From NCBI GenBank assembly GCA_030549775.1, contig CM060176.1, positions 102,085,273 to 102,149,272 on the forward strand: 64,000 nt of DNA. The letters run 5' to 3'. The stretch's first letter is position 1; the number at the start of each line of letters is the position of its first letter. Below are positions 33,850 to 44,979 of this stretch, piece by piece. The position numbers were made by a program, and so were the translations under genes. The notes below the pieces were generated by a model. It ran no database searches. It saw only the letters and a list, made by a program, of their open reading frames with translations, and was not told the origin of the DNA. This stretch comes from Tamarix chinensis (lineage: Eukaryota; Streptophyta; Magnoliopsida; Caryophyllales; Tamaricaceae).

Positions 33850-35859
33850 GTCTCTCTCTTAGCTTATCTATGGCGACAGAGACCCTGTCAACGAGCTGAA
33901 TTGCAATCTGGATCGACAAGCTCCTGACAGCATTTCGGGTCGCGTCAGCCTTTACGGGGTTCTGCCCCTCTTTCATCTGAGCCTCTCCACTTTAACACCT
34001 TCTTCTCCTCAGCCTGCAATGAAACCAACGTGAAGCTTTAAAGAACACGCAAAGGGGATTGGATTTCAGTAGATCATTAAAACTTCAATCGCTGAGACCC
34101 AAGAGCCAAGGAAGGAACACGACACAAGGAATTGGATCAAAGAGGCCCGTTACTGTTTGAGTTAGAGCGTATAAATTCCTTTCTTAAATTTTAGATTTCC
34201 AACTGAACTATCAAATTATTTATTTTTTCATCCCTTTTATTTTCATTAATTTATTCTAAATTCAATTTTTTACTTTACATCTAACTATCTTAAATTTACA
34301 GTATCCAATTACTTTGATAAATTATAATACTATTTTTTTATACTTTATAATATTTAAATTTAATTTGTACTAATAAATAAATATCAATTAAAAATTTTAT
34401 ATAATTAGATTTTATTAAATATAATTTTATAACAATTTAATTAATAAAAACTAATTTTCTAAATAAATAAATACTTCATATACATTCTAACAGTAAAAAT
34501 TAATCAACAAAGTATATCGAATGTCTCTTAATTTTCGCACTCTAAACACCTTAAATTTTTAAGAAAACCTCAAATTTTTTTAAAAAATAATAATAAATTT
34601 AAGATATTCTTTTTTTACATTTAACATCTTTCTTCAAATTTAAAGTTGGAATAAAAGTTTTTACCCCTCTTAGTGACGACTATAAACCGTCTCAACATGC
34701 TCAGAAAATACACCTGGAGAATCAGATTTCTAATCATATCACGAAGAATAAAAAGCGAAGCATCGGACGAAAGTTGACAAAGGACGAAAAAATATCTACA
34801 CTTGTTGACCCCACCACAAAGAAAAAAAAAACACTTGTATGCGATAAAACCACCCAAAGAGGGCGAGGCAACTATAAAATTGAGGGGGCCACCCACCAAA
34901 GATTGACATTTTCTTGCCGGGGAAGAATTCAGTCACAAAGAAATCAGCATCTCGAGCTCCTAAACTTCTAGATACAAAGAATTTAGATAATAAAAAATTG
35001 CAAAGAACAAATGCAGACACCAATCATACAGAGTCACCCTCTTCTCACTACTATACTTCTTGTTGCTCCTCTCATACGTCTAACTCAGAGCACCGGTCCA
35101 AGAAGCTACAACAAAAAATATCTCTTAAACAGAACTAATGTATAGGGGAGAAAGAAAAAAAAAAAAAAAGAAACTCAAAAGCTAAACCTTTCATAATCCA
35201 AAGCAGCTGGTCCCACAGAGTAAAATAATGCCATTACTGGATTGACAGCGAGATAGAGAGCCACTCATTGACAAGAAATCAAAGGCCCAAATAGCTACCT
35301 TCCCTCCTTCAACAAGTTTCTTTCTTCCCCGCGCGCGTACAACTCATGCAATGTAGCGGAAAGGATCCGTGTGGTGCCAATCCTACTTCTCGCTCTAACT
35401 CCAAACCAGAAGTTCAGGTGAGGCCTCAGAATCTCTGGAAGTAGAGGGGCGATGAAGGAGTTAGTTACCGCGTTCAACATCTTTGTTGAAACTGTTTCTC
35501 CACAACGATCCGTATAATTCAGTAGACAACAACAGATATAGTTTTATTACAGGTTTATCATTAAGGAATCAATCATCCATAAGCTAGTGTGTCTAAGCCA
35601 AAACGTAATATTATACAGGTTTAACAGCAGCTGAATGCAACAAACAATTCAGGAAAAAAGAAACATATATTCTATGAAGCAGAAGGAATGAAGGAAAAAG
35701 ACCACAAATAATATATACGATTTATCTCTATAAACTTGGCTAGGTGAACAGCATTTTTTCGGTGGCATTCCCACTTCTAGTATCTTCATTGACTCATTCC
35801 CTAACGCGGAAGCTGTTTCAAATTGAACATGAATTTCCTTGACAACTTCAGAAACAGTC
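33850..35859 (-). pseudogene. Decayed DUF630/DUF632 (NRG2-like) gene fragment
   Basis: Three blocks in gene order on the minus strand match the DUF632 region. 35859-35736 encodes TVSEVVKEIHVQFETASALG with MKILEVG. 35492-35299 encodes STKMLNAVTNSF and later SATLHELYARGEERNLLKE. 34013-33850 encodes AEEKKVLKWRGSDERGAEPRK, then, after a frameshift, DATRNAVRSLSIQIAIQLVD and DKLRE. Splice-like AG/GT borders remain at 35859, 35299/35298 and 34013. Frameshifts interrupt the last block (around 33940) and probably the end of the second. Neither the DUF630 N-terminus nor the rest of DUF632 was found. Intact relatives are nuclear or membrane proteins linked to nitrate signalling. The match is from recalled family motifs. 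Confidence 0.65.
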
Positions 35860-36829
35860 CTGAAACCACCAGCTCCCCCTCCCCTCCCCTCTCCTCTCCC
35901 TTGAGCACACCCACATTGCCTCTCTGTCTTCCGACCTCCTTTCTTCACCCACAGCCGTCTTTTGACTTCTGGATCTCGATTCATACGTTATGTTCTCATT
36001 GCCATTTTGCCAGAGTTGCGTTGTTAGAGGTAGCGTCTGTCGAGGACTACCGTTGAATTTTGGCGCGGATGATATAACCCCAAGAGGTGGGTACGTGGGT
36101 GCGAGGGAACAACATTTATCCACCGAATATTGTGAAATTTGCCTCTTTCGGTTATCGGTCCTCAAGAATCAGTCCAGAAGTTAAAGTTCTGGCGATGCAA
36201 CTACATGAGTACTGAGTTTCAGATTCAGGTGTCCTTGCTCTGTCAATAGAAGAGAAGCATCCGCGTGCATCCAGCTCTGGGTAACACTCGAAAAGGCTTC
36301 GGTGTACGATTTTATTTTATTTTTTCTGATTCTTATTGTTTTGTTTATAAAAGCAGCATTATATAGCTTCTTTGCTATAGTTTAGTGAACATGCCATCAT
36401 GCTATTGATGCCCCCTTTGAGTTTAGAAAGCAGTTCCTCTCATATCTTCATCCTTTAAACTAGTTTATCTTGGAATTTCCATGATTAATCCCTATCTCAT
36501 TATCATGTGGCATAAGCATCAGCTTCAAATAGGCTAGAATATGGAGGGAAATTAAAGGCTAAATTACATGATCTCAGGTTGTGAGCCATGAGTATTTCAT
36601 TAGCATCGACTTTCCTTCCCCGTAAAGAGTGGGCGTAATTTGGCGAGCATACTACCATATCACCACATATATTTAGGAATCAATATTGCGGTTAGTGAGG
36701 TTATATTTTAGGCGTCATCATGCAAACTGGTGATATTTGAGTTCTCATTTACCAGGCTAATTTTATTTGTTTGACAGTCCACGTAGTATAAGGTTGCATG
36801 GCGGCAAGGATGAAGATACGGATGAGGGT
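35860..36829. other. No recognisable gene
   Basis: Contains a purine/pyrimidine-biased stretch (35873-35905, CCCCTCCCCTCCCCTCTCC). Otherwise it is unique-looking AT-rich DNA. It may hold lost upstream exons of the DUF632 pseudogene, but no motif is visible. Confidence 0.35.
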
Positions 36830-38194
36830 TGGTTTGATTCGGCTCTTACTCATTCTTCTCACTGCTTCCGTCCCGCGTGCATGGTTTCAAAATTTTACTA
36901 TTATCTTTTCCGGCGTGAAGTGGAGCGTCTAGTGTTGGCACATCCACCCCTATCAGCATCGGTGTAGGAGATGAGACTAGAAGCAGAGGACTTGTACAGA
37001 TGAAAGCCAAAATCAAGAGTACCTTGCACGTGTCGCAGAATACGTTTGAGGGCACGCATATGATCATCTTTGGGCTCATGCATATATAAGCAAATTTATT
37101 CTACGGCATAGGATATATCTAGTCTTGTGAAGGTGAGATATTAAAACGTGCCTGCTAAACTGCGATAATGAGAGGTGTCCGCATATGGAGAACTCAAGGA
37201 AGCGCTAAGCTTAGGCTTAGTATCAACGAGTGTGGGAGTAGGTTTACAAGATGCTATGCTTACTCATTCAAGAATCACTTTTGCATATTTTCTCTGACAA
37301 ATAAATAGACCACATGCATGTCTTGTAACTGCAACGCCCAAATAATAATTTAGAGGTCCCAAGTCTTTCGTAGAAAATTTAGGAGCAAGGAGAGACATAA
37401 GAGATTTATGAAGAGGGTTAGAAGAGGTACTTAATATGATATCATTAACATATAGCAAAATGTATACCATGGCATTTTCCTTGTAATAAATAAGGAATGA
37501 TCAGACTTGATATGTGAGAAGCTAATAAAGGAAACAAAATCAGTAAACCATTTATATTAAGCAGGTGAAGCTGGTTTCAATCCATATAGTGATTTTTTCA
37601 AAAGACACACATAATCTGGATGAAGTGGATCCAAAAAACTCATAGGTTGATGCATATAAATGGTTTCGTAAATCTGACCATGCAAGAATGCATTCTTGAT
37701 AGCTAGCTGATGAATGGGCTATAATTTATACAAAGCAAGACTAAGAACAAAGTGAATGGGTGTTAATTTCACCACTAGATTGAAATTTTCTTCACAATCC
37801 CCACCCACTTGGTAAGACCAACCATCACCTACAAGATGGGCTTGTGAGGCTGCTATATGAGAGACAACACCAATATCCGATTACCAATTTTCATTAGGAA
37901 CATTAAGAGACATCTTGTGCATTATCGCTTCAACATCTATTGGAGCATAGGCTGAAGGAGGTGCATGGACATTGTATGCATGTTATGGACGTTGCCCTAG
38001 AATCACGTGCTGATGGACAAGAGGTCGATCCCATAGGTGGTTAGATATGGGCATGGAGGAACAACCCAAGTGTTTGGTCCCCCATGCAATCCAAGGAGGA
38101 TAAGAGGCCCATGATGGTGGTTGCTACCACTAACGTTATTGATGGCAAAGCTATTGTTGTTGCTGCTCTCCACTTTTATCATTGTTGCTACCAT

Positions 38195-38420
38195 TAGGGC
38201 TGTAAACGAGCCGAGCCAAGCTGAATACCCCTAGGCTTGGGTTCGGCTCGTTTAACTAAACGAATGAGCCGAGCTTACGAGCCAAAGCCAAAAAATAAAC
38301 CGAGCCAGACTTTTTCGAGCTTGAGCTCGGCTCGTTTAATTAAACGAACGAGCCGAATCGAACTTTTAACGAGTCAAGCCGAGCCGAATACCGAACTGGC
38401 TCAGCTCATTTACAGCCCTA
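38195..38420. mobile_element. hAT-like MITE (TAGGGCTGTAAACGAGC family), copy 1
   Basis: 226 bp, starting TAGGGCTGTAAACGAGCCGAG and ending GCTCATTTACAGCCCTA. It is flanked by GCTACCAT (38187-38194) and GCTGCCAT (38421-38428), an 8-bp duplication with one mismatch. The interior is repeated CGAGCCGAGC and CTCGTTTAA(C/T)TAAACGA text, so the element is nearly palindromic. It has no coding capacity. It lies inside the Gag region of the copia element. Confidence 0.9.
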
Positions 38421-39244
38421 GCTGCCATTGTGGCTTTTGCCAGAATTCTTGTCTTTATTGTTTCCATAGTTAATCTGACCATGACACTATCCAGAATGTT
38501 GTTGGGTATGCTAACCAAAACTAGGGCTTTTAGTGTTGTGATAGGAACTGCCATAGCTAATGAGTGTGGTGTCATCAATGATAGTGGCTGCTGCAACCCT
38601 CTTTACCTTGTAGGTTTCTTCACGTATAAGTCTTGAACGTGCCTCATAAAATGGAGGCAACGGATCACGTTGTTGAAGGATTGTAGCAACACCATCATAA
38701 TTGTCATTGAGACCCGCAATTAATTGGAGAACTAACCTTTGTTTTGAAACGGGAACATCAAGGTTTGCTAGCTGACCAGGTATCATTTTAAATTCTTGAA
38801 AATAAGCTGAGAAATTAGGATGACCCATTTTGGCATCTTTGAACTTATTTTATAAATACAAGATACATTGGTTTTTGTTGTCATGGAAGATGCTTTCTAA
38901 TCTCTCCCATGCTTGTTGAACAATAGCTTCCATTTCAATGATGATGTGCAAGAGATAGATCGAGATTGTGCTAGATTCATTAGAGGACAATTGCATCCAA
39001 TCATGACCAAAGGAATTCATTGACATCATCAATTTTCTCCTTGTTCTTGTAGGTAGGTTTGGGCTTAGGAGGAATCATATGATCGAGGACTTTGTATACA
39101 TGGCAATGGATCTTGAATAATTCCACCCATAGTGAGTACCAAACTTTTTCCATCTCATGAGTGACTCACTATGAGAAAAGTCTTTTATAGTAACAACACT
39201 TTGGCAACAACAACACTTTATTCTTGCGAAAAAAATATTTTGGT

Positions 39245-39895
39245 AACGATAATTTTATGACATTGTAAAAAGTTGTTGCCAAAACTAATTCATTTATATG
39301 GTTATTAATAGGAAATATTTTTACAAATGTCGTTGTAATATATATGATAGTTTATTTGCATAGACATTTATATGTTGCAATATACAAAATATTTTTGCAA
39401 TGACTTGTTTTGTTGCAAAATGTTGATTGCATATATTACAATGACTATACTTTTTAAAAATATTTAGATTATTTTAACATAATGACATTTATATGTTTTG
39501 CAAATGTTTTGCAACGGCATTTAGCATTGCAATATATGTGATGGTTTATTTGCAACATCATTTATATGTTGCAATATACAAAATATTTTTACAATGACTT
39601 TTTTTTGTTGCAAAATGTTGGTTGAATTTATTGGAATGACTATACTTAATGAAAATATTTAAATTATTTTAACGTGATAAAATTTATATATTTTGCAACA
39701 ACATTTGTCATTGTAATATATGCGGCGGTTTATTTGCTACGACATTTATATGTTGCAATATATAAAACGTTTTCTCAATGACTTTTTTTTGTTGCTAAAT
39801 ATTGATTAAGTTTATTGCAATGACTATATTTATTGCAAATATTTACATTGTTTTAACATAATGACAAGTTGTTGCAAAATGAATTTATCAACAAT
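39245..39895. repeat. Tandem units of about 190 bp within the CACTA-like element
   Basis: TTTATTTGC followed by (A/T)GACATTTATATGTTGCAATATA recurs at 39351, 39545 and 39729 (spacing 194 and 184 bp). Each is followed by CAATGACT...TTGTTGC(A/T)AAAT and CAATGACTATA(C/T)TT. They are diverged head-to-tail copies. Confidence 0.75.
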
Positions 39896-40184
39896 TTTAT
39901 TGCAACGTTTATACTTAGTTGTCACTACGTTCTCCAATTCCCAATCTTGCCTTCATTGTGTTAGCCTCGTCTTATTATATCGATTGGACATGCCAATTTG
40001 CATTGACATCCATAAGCACACTCAAAGCCCTAATTACCAAGTAGAATTCCAGTAATGACTTTATTTTTGCAATTATGTATTTTTTGCAATGATAAAGTAG
40101 AGTACCCCTAAATTGAATTGAGTATTATAAGGATTGATATAACTACTTATATCAACATAGTATATCATCTTTTTGGTGATTTCG

Positions 40185-40280
40185 TCCTAATAACTCTACA
40201 GTTAAGCATGCTTGTCGTAGAGTAATTTTTAGGATGGATGACCACTGATGCACAGAAATGGCACTTCGGTGTCGTCCTCC
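40185..40280 (+). repeat. 5S-rRNA-like stretch inside the CACTA-like element
   Basis: TCCTAATAACTCTACAGTTAAGCATGCTTG and then AGAGTAATTTTTAGGATGGATGACC follow plant 5S rRNA closely through its internal promoter region and beyond. The first half and the 3' end are more diverged. It is too altered to be a functional 5S gene and has no gene-family context. It is likely a captured 5S or Cassandra-type fragment. Confidence 0.6.
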
Positions 40281-41360
40281 TTTCGAAAAATTTTTGGTGT
40301 CGAAATTTATATTAAAATTATTTAATTAATTTTTTATTTAAAAAATTATTAATGATTAAAATTAACTAATATAGGTAATAATTTTAGAAAATCCGATATA
40401 TATATTGTTTATGTTTTCTATCGTCTATATTTCCTAAATTTTTAAGAAATGATGTTTTCACATTTCTTCCTATTCCCGATTCCCTGTCCATGTACAATAC
40501 TATGGGTGACCATATTGAAAAGTTTCATAAAAGATTTGTGTTAACCTGTGGGGCTAACCGATCAATGAAAAAGCACTCCACAATAGCCCTCGCAACTTTT
40601 GTGGGCCTAGGTGGCTACCAAGTGGCCCTGCGTAGCTTTTTTAACTTAGGATGTTAGAAATTTATGGATCCCAGATGCTATTAAGTGGCCCCTATGTGGT
40701 CGTATTGACTCCGAGTATTTTTAAATCTTTTGTTCCTAAAGTATATTCAATTTTTTACAACGAGATAAGTCGTTGCAATTAATGTATTTTTATAATAACA
40801 AATAATGTTGCTGTAATATTTTTTTTTTTTTGCAACAACTTTTGTTAATAGCTTTAGCAATGACATCATTTGTTGCCAAACTACAACTAATATTTTTTCA
40901 ATGACAAAAGTTATTACTAATTATAGGTTTTTGTAACGACATAAATTATTGTCGAAGGATGATCAATATTTTATAACTATAAAAGTCGTTGTAATATATA
41001 AACACATGTAGTTAGGTGAGGTGATATACTGCAACGACATTTATTTAGCAATGACAATTTATGTTGCATTTAATTACCTTTTTGTAACGACCACTGTTAT
41101 TACTTTTTTTTTTTGCAATGTTATGATACGCAACGACCCCGCAATAAAAAAAAATATCATTGCGATATATATTTTTGGCAATGACTTTCTATCTTTAGCA
41201 ATAAAAAACATTGTTTTTAGAAATGAGGTTTTTTGTTGTGATTGGATTGAAATTCTCGATGTTGTTAACAGCAAGAGCGGGATGAAATTTCATTTGTTCA
41301 ACCGTTGAAGAGAAAAAAGAGGGAGAAGGTTGAGGGTTTGGCATGTTTTGGGGAAGATAA

Positions 41361-41372
41361 GGCCTAATACCA
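41361..41372 (-). other. Primer binding site of the degraded copia element
   Basis: Minus-strand TGGTATTAGGCC directly follows the LTR end CATCCTTCA. It resembles the initiator methionine tRNA complement TGGTATCAGAGCC with small changes. Confidence 0.65.
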
Positions 41373-41599
41373 TGAAGGATGTTGTTTTCTCTATCTTTCT
41401 TATTAATTTGCAACGTTAATTATATAGCATACAGGTCCATGGATCAAGGATACGATTAGAGAACTGAATTGGCTGATTAAAGAGAATGTTTACTAACCAA
41501 ATATACAGATATTATAAAATATTACAAAATATTGCCATATTCTATCTCACACATTACGCTGACCGTATATTGTCAACTGTCTACAGGAGAACAATTGAG

Positions 41600-43560
41600 A
41601 GAAGGAATCTATGTATAGGAATGGAGGACGGATTCTACATCTTCCACCATCTCACCTTTTTCATATGAGGAAAAAATAGATTTGAAGGCTAGCTAAGCTG
41701 AAAAAAATTTGGTTCAATTCAACTTAATTTTAGCTTAAACTTATAAACTTAATTTATTTGATTTATTTTATTTATTTAGTTAAATAAATAAAATAAAATT
41801 TAAAAAATATAACGATGAACTTGGCTCATTTACTCTCCTCATTACATGTTGGTTTAATTAGGTGTGAATCAACACCACGAGAAACCTAGCTGAAGTCGTC
41901 TTGTATAAATAATGTGGGGCCCAGCTGTCCCTCCCAAGACAAAGACAGGCAAGTTCTAGAGGAGTTCGTAACTCTGAAGAATCGTTCTAGAGAAGAATAT
42001 GGATTGTTTGAATGAACCATGGGCCAACAAACTATGGATTGTTTGGTTTCTGAGACGGCTTAACTGAATGAAAAAACTGTGAGAAATATAACTGCTTTTC
42101 CTCCGTTATAAATACCCTGCTGCTGCCGAAAGGGACAGAACCGTTCGTATGTTTTTCGTCATTATCATTCTGGAGGACGGGCAAAAAAAAAAAAGGAAAA
42201 GAAAAGGTAGGAGTTCGTTGACAGAGTTACTGTGTAGGAATAGTGCTGGCGACCTTATTTTCAGTGGCATGCCTGTGAGTGGTCATTGCTTCAGTTTCGG
42301 ACAACTTGATATCAGACAGACAGGCTACATTACCAGCATCTGGCTTTGTAAGGTTAAGACAGTAACCTTCAGAACCTAATGCAGGTTTTTGATGTTTTTT
42401 TATTTTTTATTTTTATGATTGGTTGGGGAGAGGAGGGGAGGAGCCAAGTGCCGATTGCTTGTATTATGACTATACTGTCCTTTTCACTTGATATGATCGA
42501 TTGGGAAGGTGAGGTATGGAACACCATGCCAACAGTAACGGAATTTTCTTGACAAAAGAGCGCGTCTTCTTTCCATCTTTCCCTGCTATATCCGGTGCTA
42601 TAAAGAAACCACAGATGAGATCCTGAAACTTGGAACAAAATGTGTGCATTCAAGGGAGGAAAAGGAAGACGACGGAGTCCGGCGCTTACTGAACGGAGGA
42701 GCTTTTCGACGTGATTCGCGTCTGCATCAGGAAACCGTGGCTGTGGTCTGAGGTGTCCTGCATTCCTAGTCCTAACATGGGGGTTTCCTGCTGGAAAACT
42801 GTAGCTTCTGAAATGTATTCAAACCTCTTTACGCGTGATGAATAATGCGGGTTCTAACCGTGCAACGAGAGAACACTATAACCTTTGAAGTTTCGAAGGC
42901 TTCAAAAATTAGTGAGAGCCAGAGGGATTATGTTTGCATGATGATGTGCCCTTATTTTAGAATTTGTAAACCATTCCATTTATTGTTATATATATATATC
43001 AATGGCAAAGAGGTCAGGTCTCTGCTGCGGACATGTCTCTTGGACCAAACTTGATCAGATGGAGATTGCCTCGGGAATCTGGGGCATTATAAGCACTGGA
43101 TTCACTTCCATAAGTGAAGTCATGCATACATGAAGGAATTTATCTCAAATCTCTCTCTCTCTCTCTCAACGTAGACCACGTTCAATTGCCTAACTAAGGA
43201 GGAAGGACTATAGGATCTACCTATTAGCTGCCCGCCACAACAGCTCGCCGTCGAGTCACGTGATGGACCTACGGTAGTGTTGAGAATTTGGTCGATGAAT
43301 CTCAAATTCACCGTGACGGTAAATAATAACAAGCATGTTTCAGGAGCTTCTCGGCACGGCTGTCCGTTCCCTGCCGATACAGGCATAAATTTCTTCCTGC
43401 AGGTTGCGTTTGGGTAAGGTTTTGGGCCTTTTGGCTATGAGAGCAACGAATTAAAAGCCGGTAAACTTCTACTACGTAGTCTACGTTCACGCGCGGATTA
43501 TATATTATAGAAGGCTCATCGCTCTCCGTCGCTATTGTTTGCATACGTCGTATTATCAAA
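41600..43560. other. No supported gene; TATA-like sites and low-complexity DNA
   Basis: TATAAATAAT at 41905-41914 and TTATAAATACC at 42107-42117 are good TATA matches on the + strand. No recognisable reading frame follows either. A CT microsatellite lies at 43152-43168. Nothing else is assignable. Confidence 0.35.
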
Positions 43561-43571
43561 CGTATACAGCA

Positions 43572-44190
43572 TTAAAAAAAACAAAAATAAAATGACGCGA
43601 TTGGCAAGGGGAAAAAAAAAGAAACCTAAAACTCGATACCATCATTATCAAGGGGAAATGATTATGATTAACGCAACATCATTTTGCCTGTATAACTGTA
43701 TCGGACAGATAGTGATAATCTAGTAGTGGACATTGCTAGGTGAGATGAGATTACGGCCGTAAATAATTCAAAGCCAGCCTAATAATATCGGAATTGAATT
43801 TGGATTTGGACTCAACGTATATAAAAATATGGTAGAAATGAAGTTAGAATAAAATTTTATAAAAAAATATTATTATAGATTTTTGGTAACTCTACATCTC
43901 TAGTAGTTAATATTGTTAGGTAAGGTTAAATTAAGACCGTAAATAATTTAAATCAAGGCGAATCACTTCAAAATTGAATTTAAATTTAAATTTAGATTCA
44001 CATGTTATTATAAGCATACAACATAAAAAAAATGACGGATTGGTAAGGTGGGAAAAAAAAAGGAACCTAAAACTTGATGACATCATTATCAAGGAGAAAT
44101 GATTCTAAGGAAGGCAACATCATTTTGCCTACATAACTGTATCAGTATCAGACAGACAGTGATAAACTATTAGTTGCCAGGTGGGATTAC
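43572..44190. repeat. Local duplication, two diverged copies
   Basis: Segment a (about 43590-43720: AAACCTAAAACTCGATACCATCATTATCAAGG ... AACATCATTTTGCCT) recurs at about 44045-44170. Segment b (about 43721-43815: CTAGTAGT...GTAAATAATT...AATTGAATTT) recurs at about 43900-44005. The order is a-b-b'-a', as though a tandem array lost one a unit. The copies differ by many substitutions, so the event is old. Confidence 0.6.
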
Positions 44191-44574
44191 GTTTTCCTTT
44201 TCTCCCTTTTTTTTCTTTATAATATTTTTCTGTGGCTGTCATTTTATCATCAACGACGAATGGGACGACGGTCAACCCGCATGTCAAAATCATTAGGGTT
44301 TACGGTTTACCTAGTGATGTATCTATCCCGTATGTACTCATTAGCTTTTCGTGCTTGGGGTCCTCTGGGCTGTACGCCTATTTTTACCCCTATACATTTG
44401 TGTGGTTTTTATTCAACTTTGAGACGTCTTCGGAATGTCGTATCTTACCCGCGCTAAACTCGACCTGAAAATATCGGAAGTAAACTTCATAAGGAAGGAA
44501 AAAAAAAAAAAAAGAAAAATGTCCCTCCCAAAGGCACCCCTATAAAGTTCCCAAACCTTAACCCTAAGAAAAAA

Positions 44575-44712
44575 AAGCCGCGGACGACGGACTAGACATG
44601 CGAGTGCCGGGATTTGAATGACCGGCCACATGCGCAAAAGGCAGGAAGTGTGCAGGGGTTGGCAGTTGGTACCACTTCCGCTGTTCCACTAGGGGGCTCC
44701 TGGCCGGTGGCA
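44575..44712 (-). repeat. Possible tRNA-derived SINE
   Basis: On the minus strand an A-box-like TAGTGGAACAGCGG is followed about 80 nt later by a B-box-like GGTCATTCAAATCCCGGC and an interrupted T-run near 44576. This suggests a pol III-type SINE head, but box spacing is long and no flanking duplication was identified. Confidence 0.3.
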
Positions 44713-44979
44713 GTAGGCTTGTATCCGACTAGTGTATACACATTCATTCACTACAAGACCATCATCATTGGACGTCAACATTTTACGAAACTATGGAACT
44801 CACGATGAAAATTTGAATGGCCGGTAGTGGAAGAAGACAGGACAGCGAAGGGTGTCTCAATTCTCATTAATTTTGTTGCCCATAACTCCCATCTTTTTTT
44901 ATAAGAAGATGACAAGATAGCGAAGGATATTTCAATTCTCATTGATATTGTTGTCCGTCGCTCCATCTCATTATACCTC

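Larger units (their letters stand above)
39167..41240. mobile_element. CACTA-like non-autonomous element
   Basis: 2074 bp, starting CACTATGAGAAAAGTC and ending TTTTTTGTTGTG (inverse CACAACAAAAAA). It is flanked by the 3-bp sites ACT and ATT. Removing it and one 3-bp copy restores the copia Gag frame exactly, which fixes both ends. Many short motifs TTGCAA(C/T)GAC and GTTGCAA are spread over both arms, as in subterminal repeats of CACTA elements. No transposase is present. Confidence 0.8.
36830..41585 (-). mobile_element. Degraded Ty1/copia element with two later insertions
   Basis: Minus strand. The 5' LTR is about 41373-41585 (ends CATCCTTCA), followed at once by a primer site. Gag follows (41325-41241, then 39163-38830 and 38828-38430, with MKFHPALAVNNIENF, LWVELFKIHCHVYKVLDHM, AWERLESIFHDNK and QRLVLQLIAGLNDNYDGVA), then a Gag tail at 38194-38003. 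The element then jumps to reverse transcriptase (37950-37264, with NAFLHGQIYETIYMHQP and GPLNYYLGVAVTRH) and RNase H (37083-36850, RRSTS). Protease and integrase are absent, so it is internally deleted. It has frameshifts and lacks a 3' LTR. Two elements are inserted in Gag. Confidence 0.82.

Noticed and set aside
35873..35905. Pyrimidine-rich tract as a promoter
   Set aside because: No start codon or gene follows on the + strand; it sits in decayed intron DNA of the DUF632 remnant.
39245..39895. CRISPR-like or centromeric repeat array
   Set aside because: Units are diverged, only three in number, and explained as internal repeats of the CACTA-like element.
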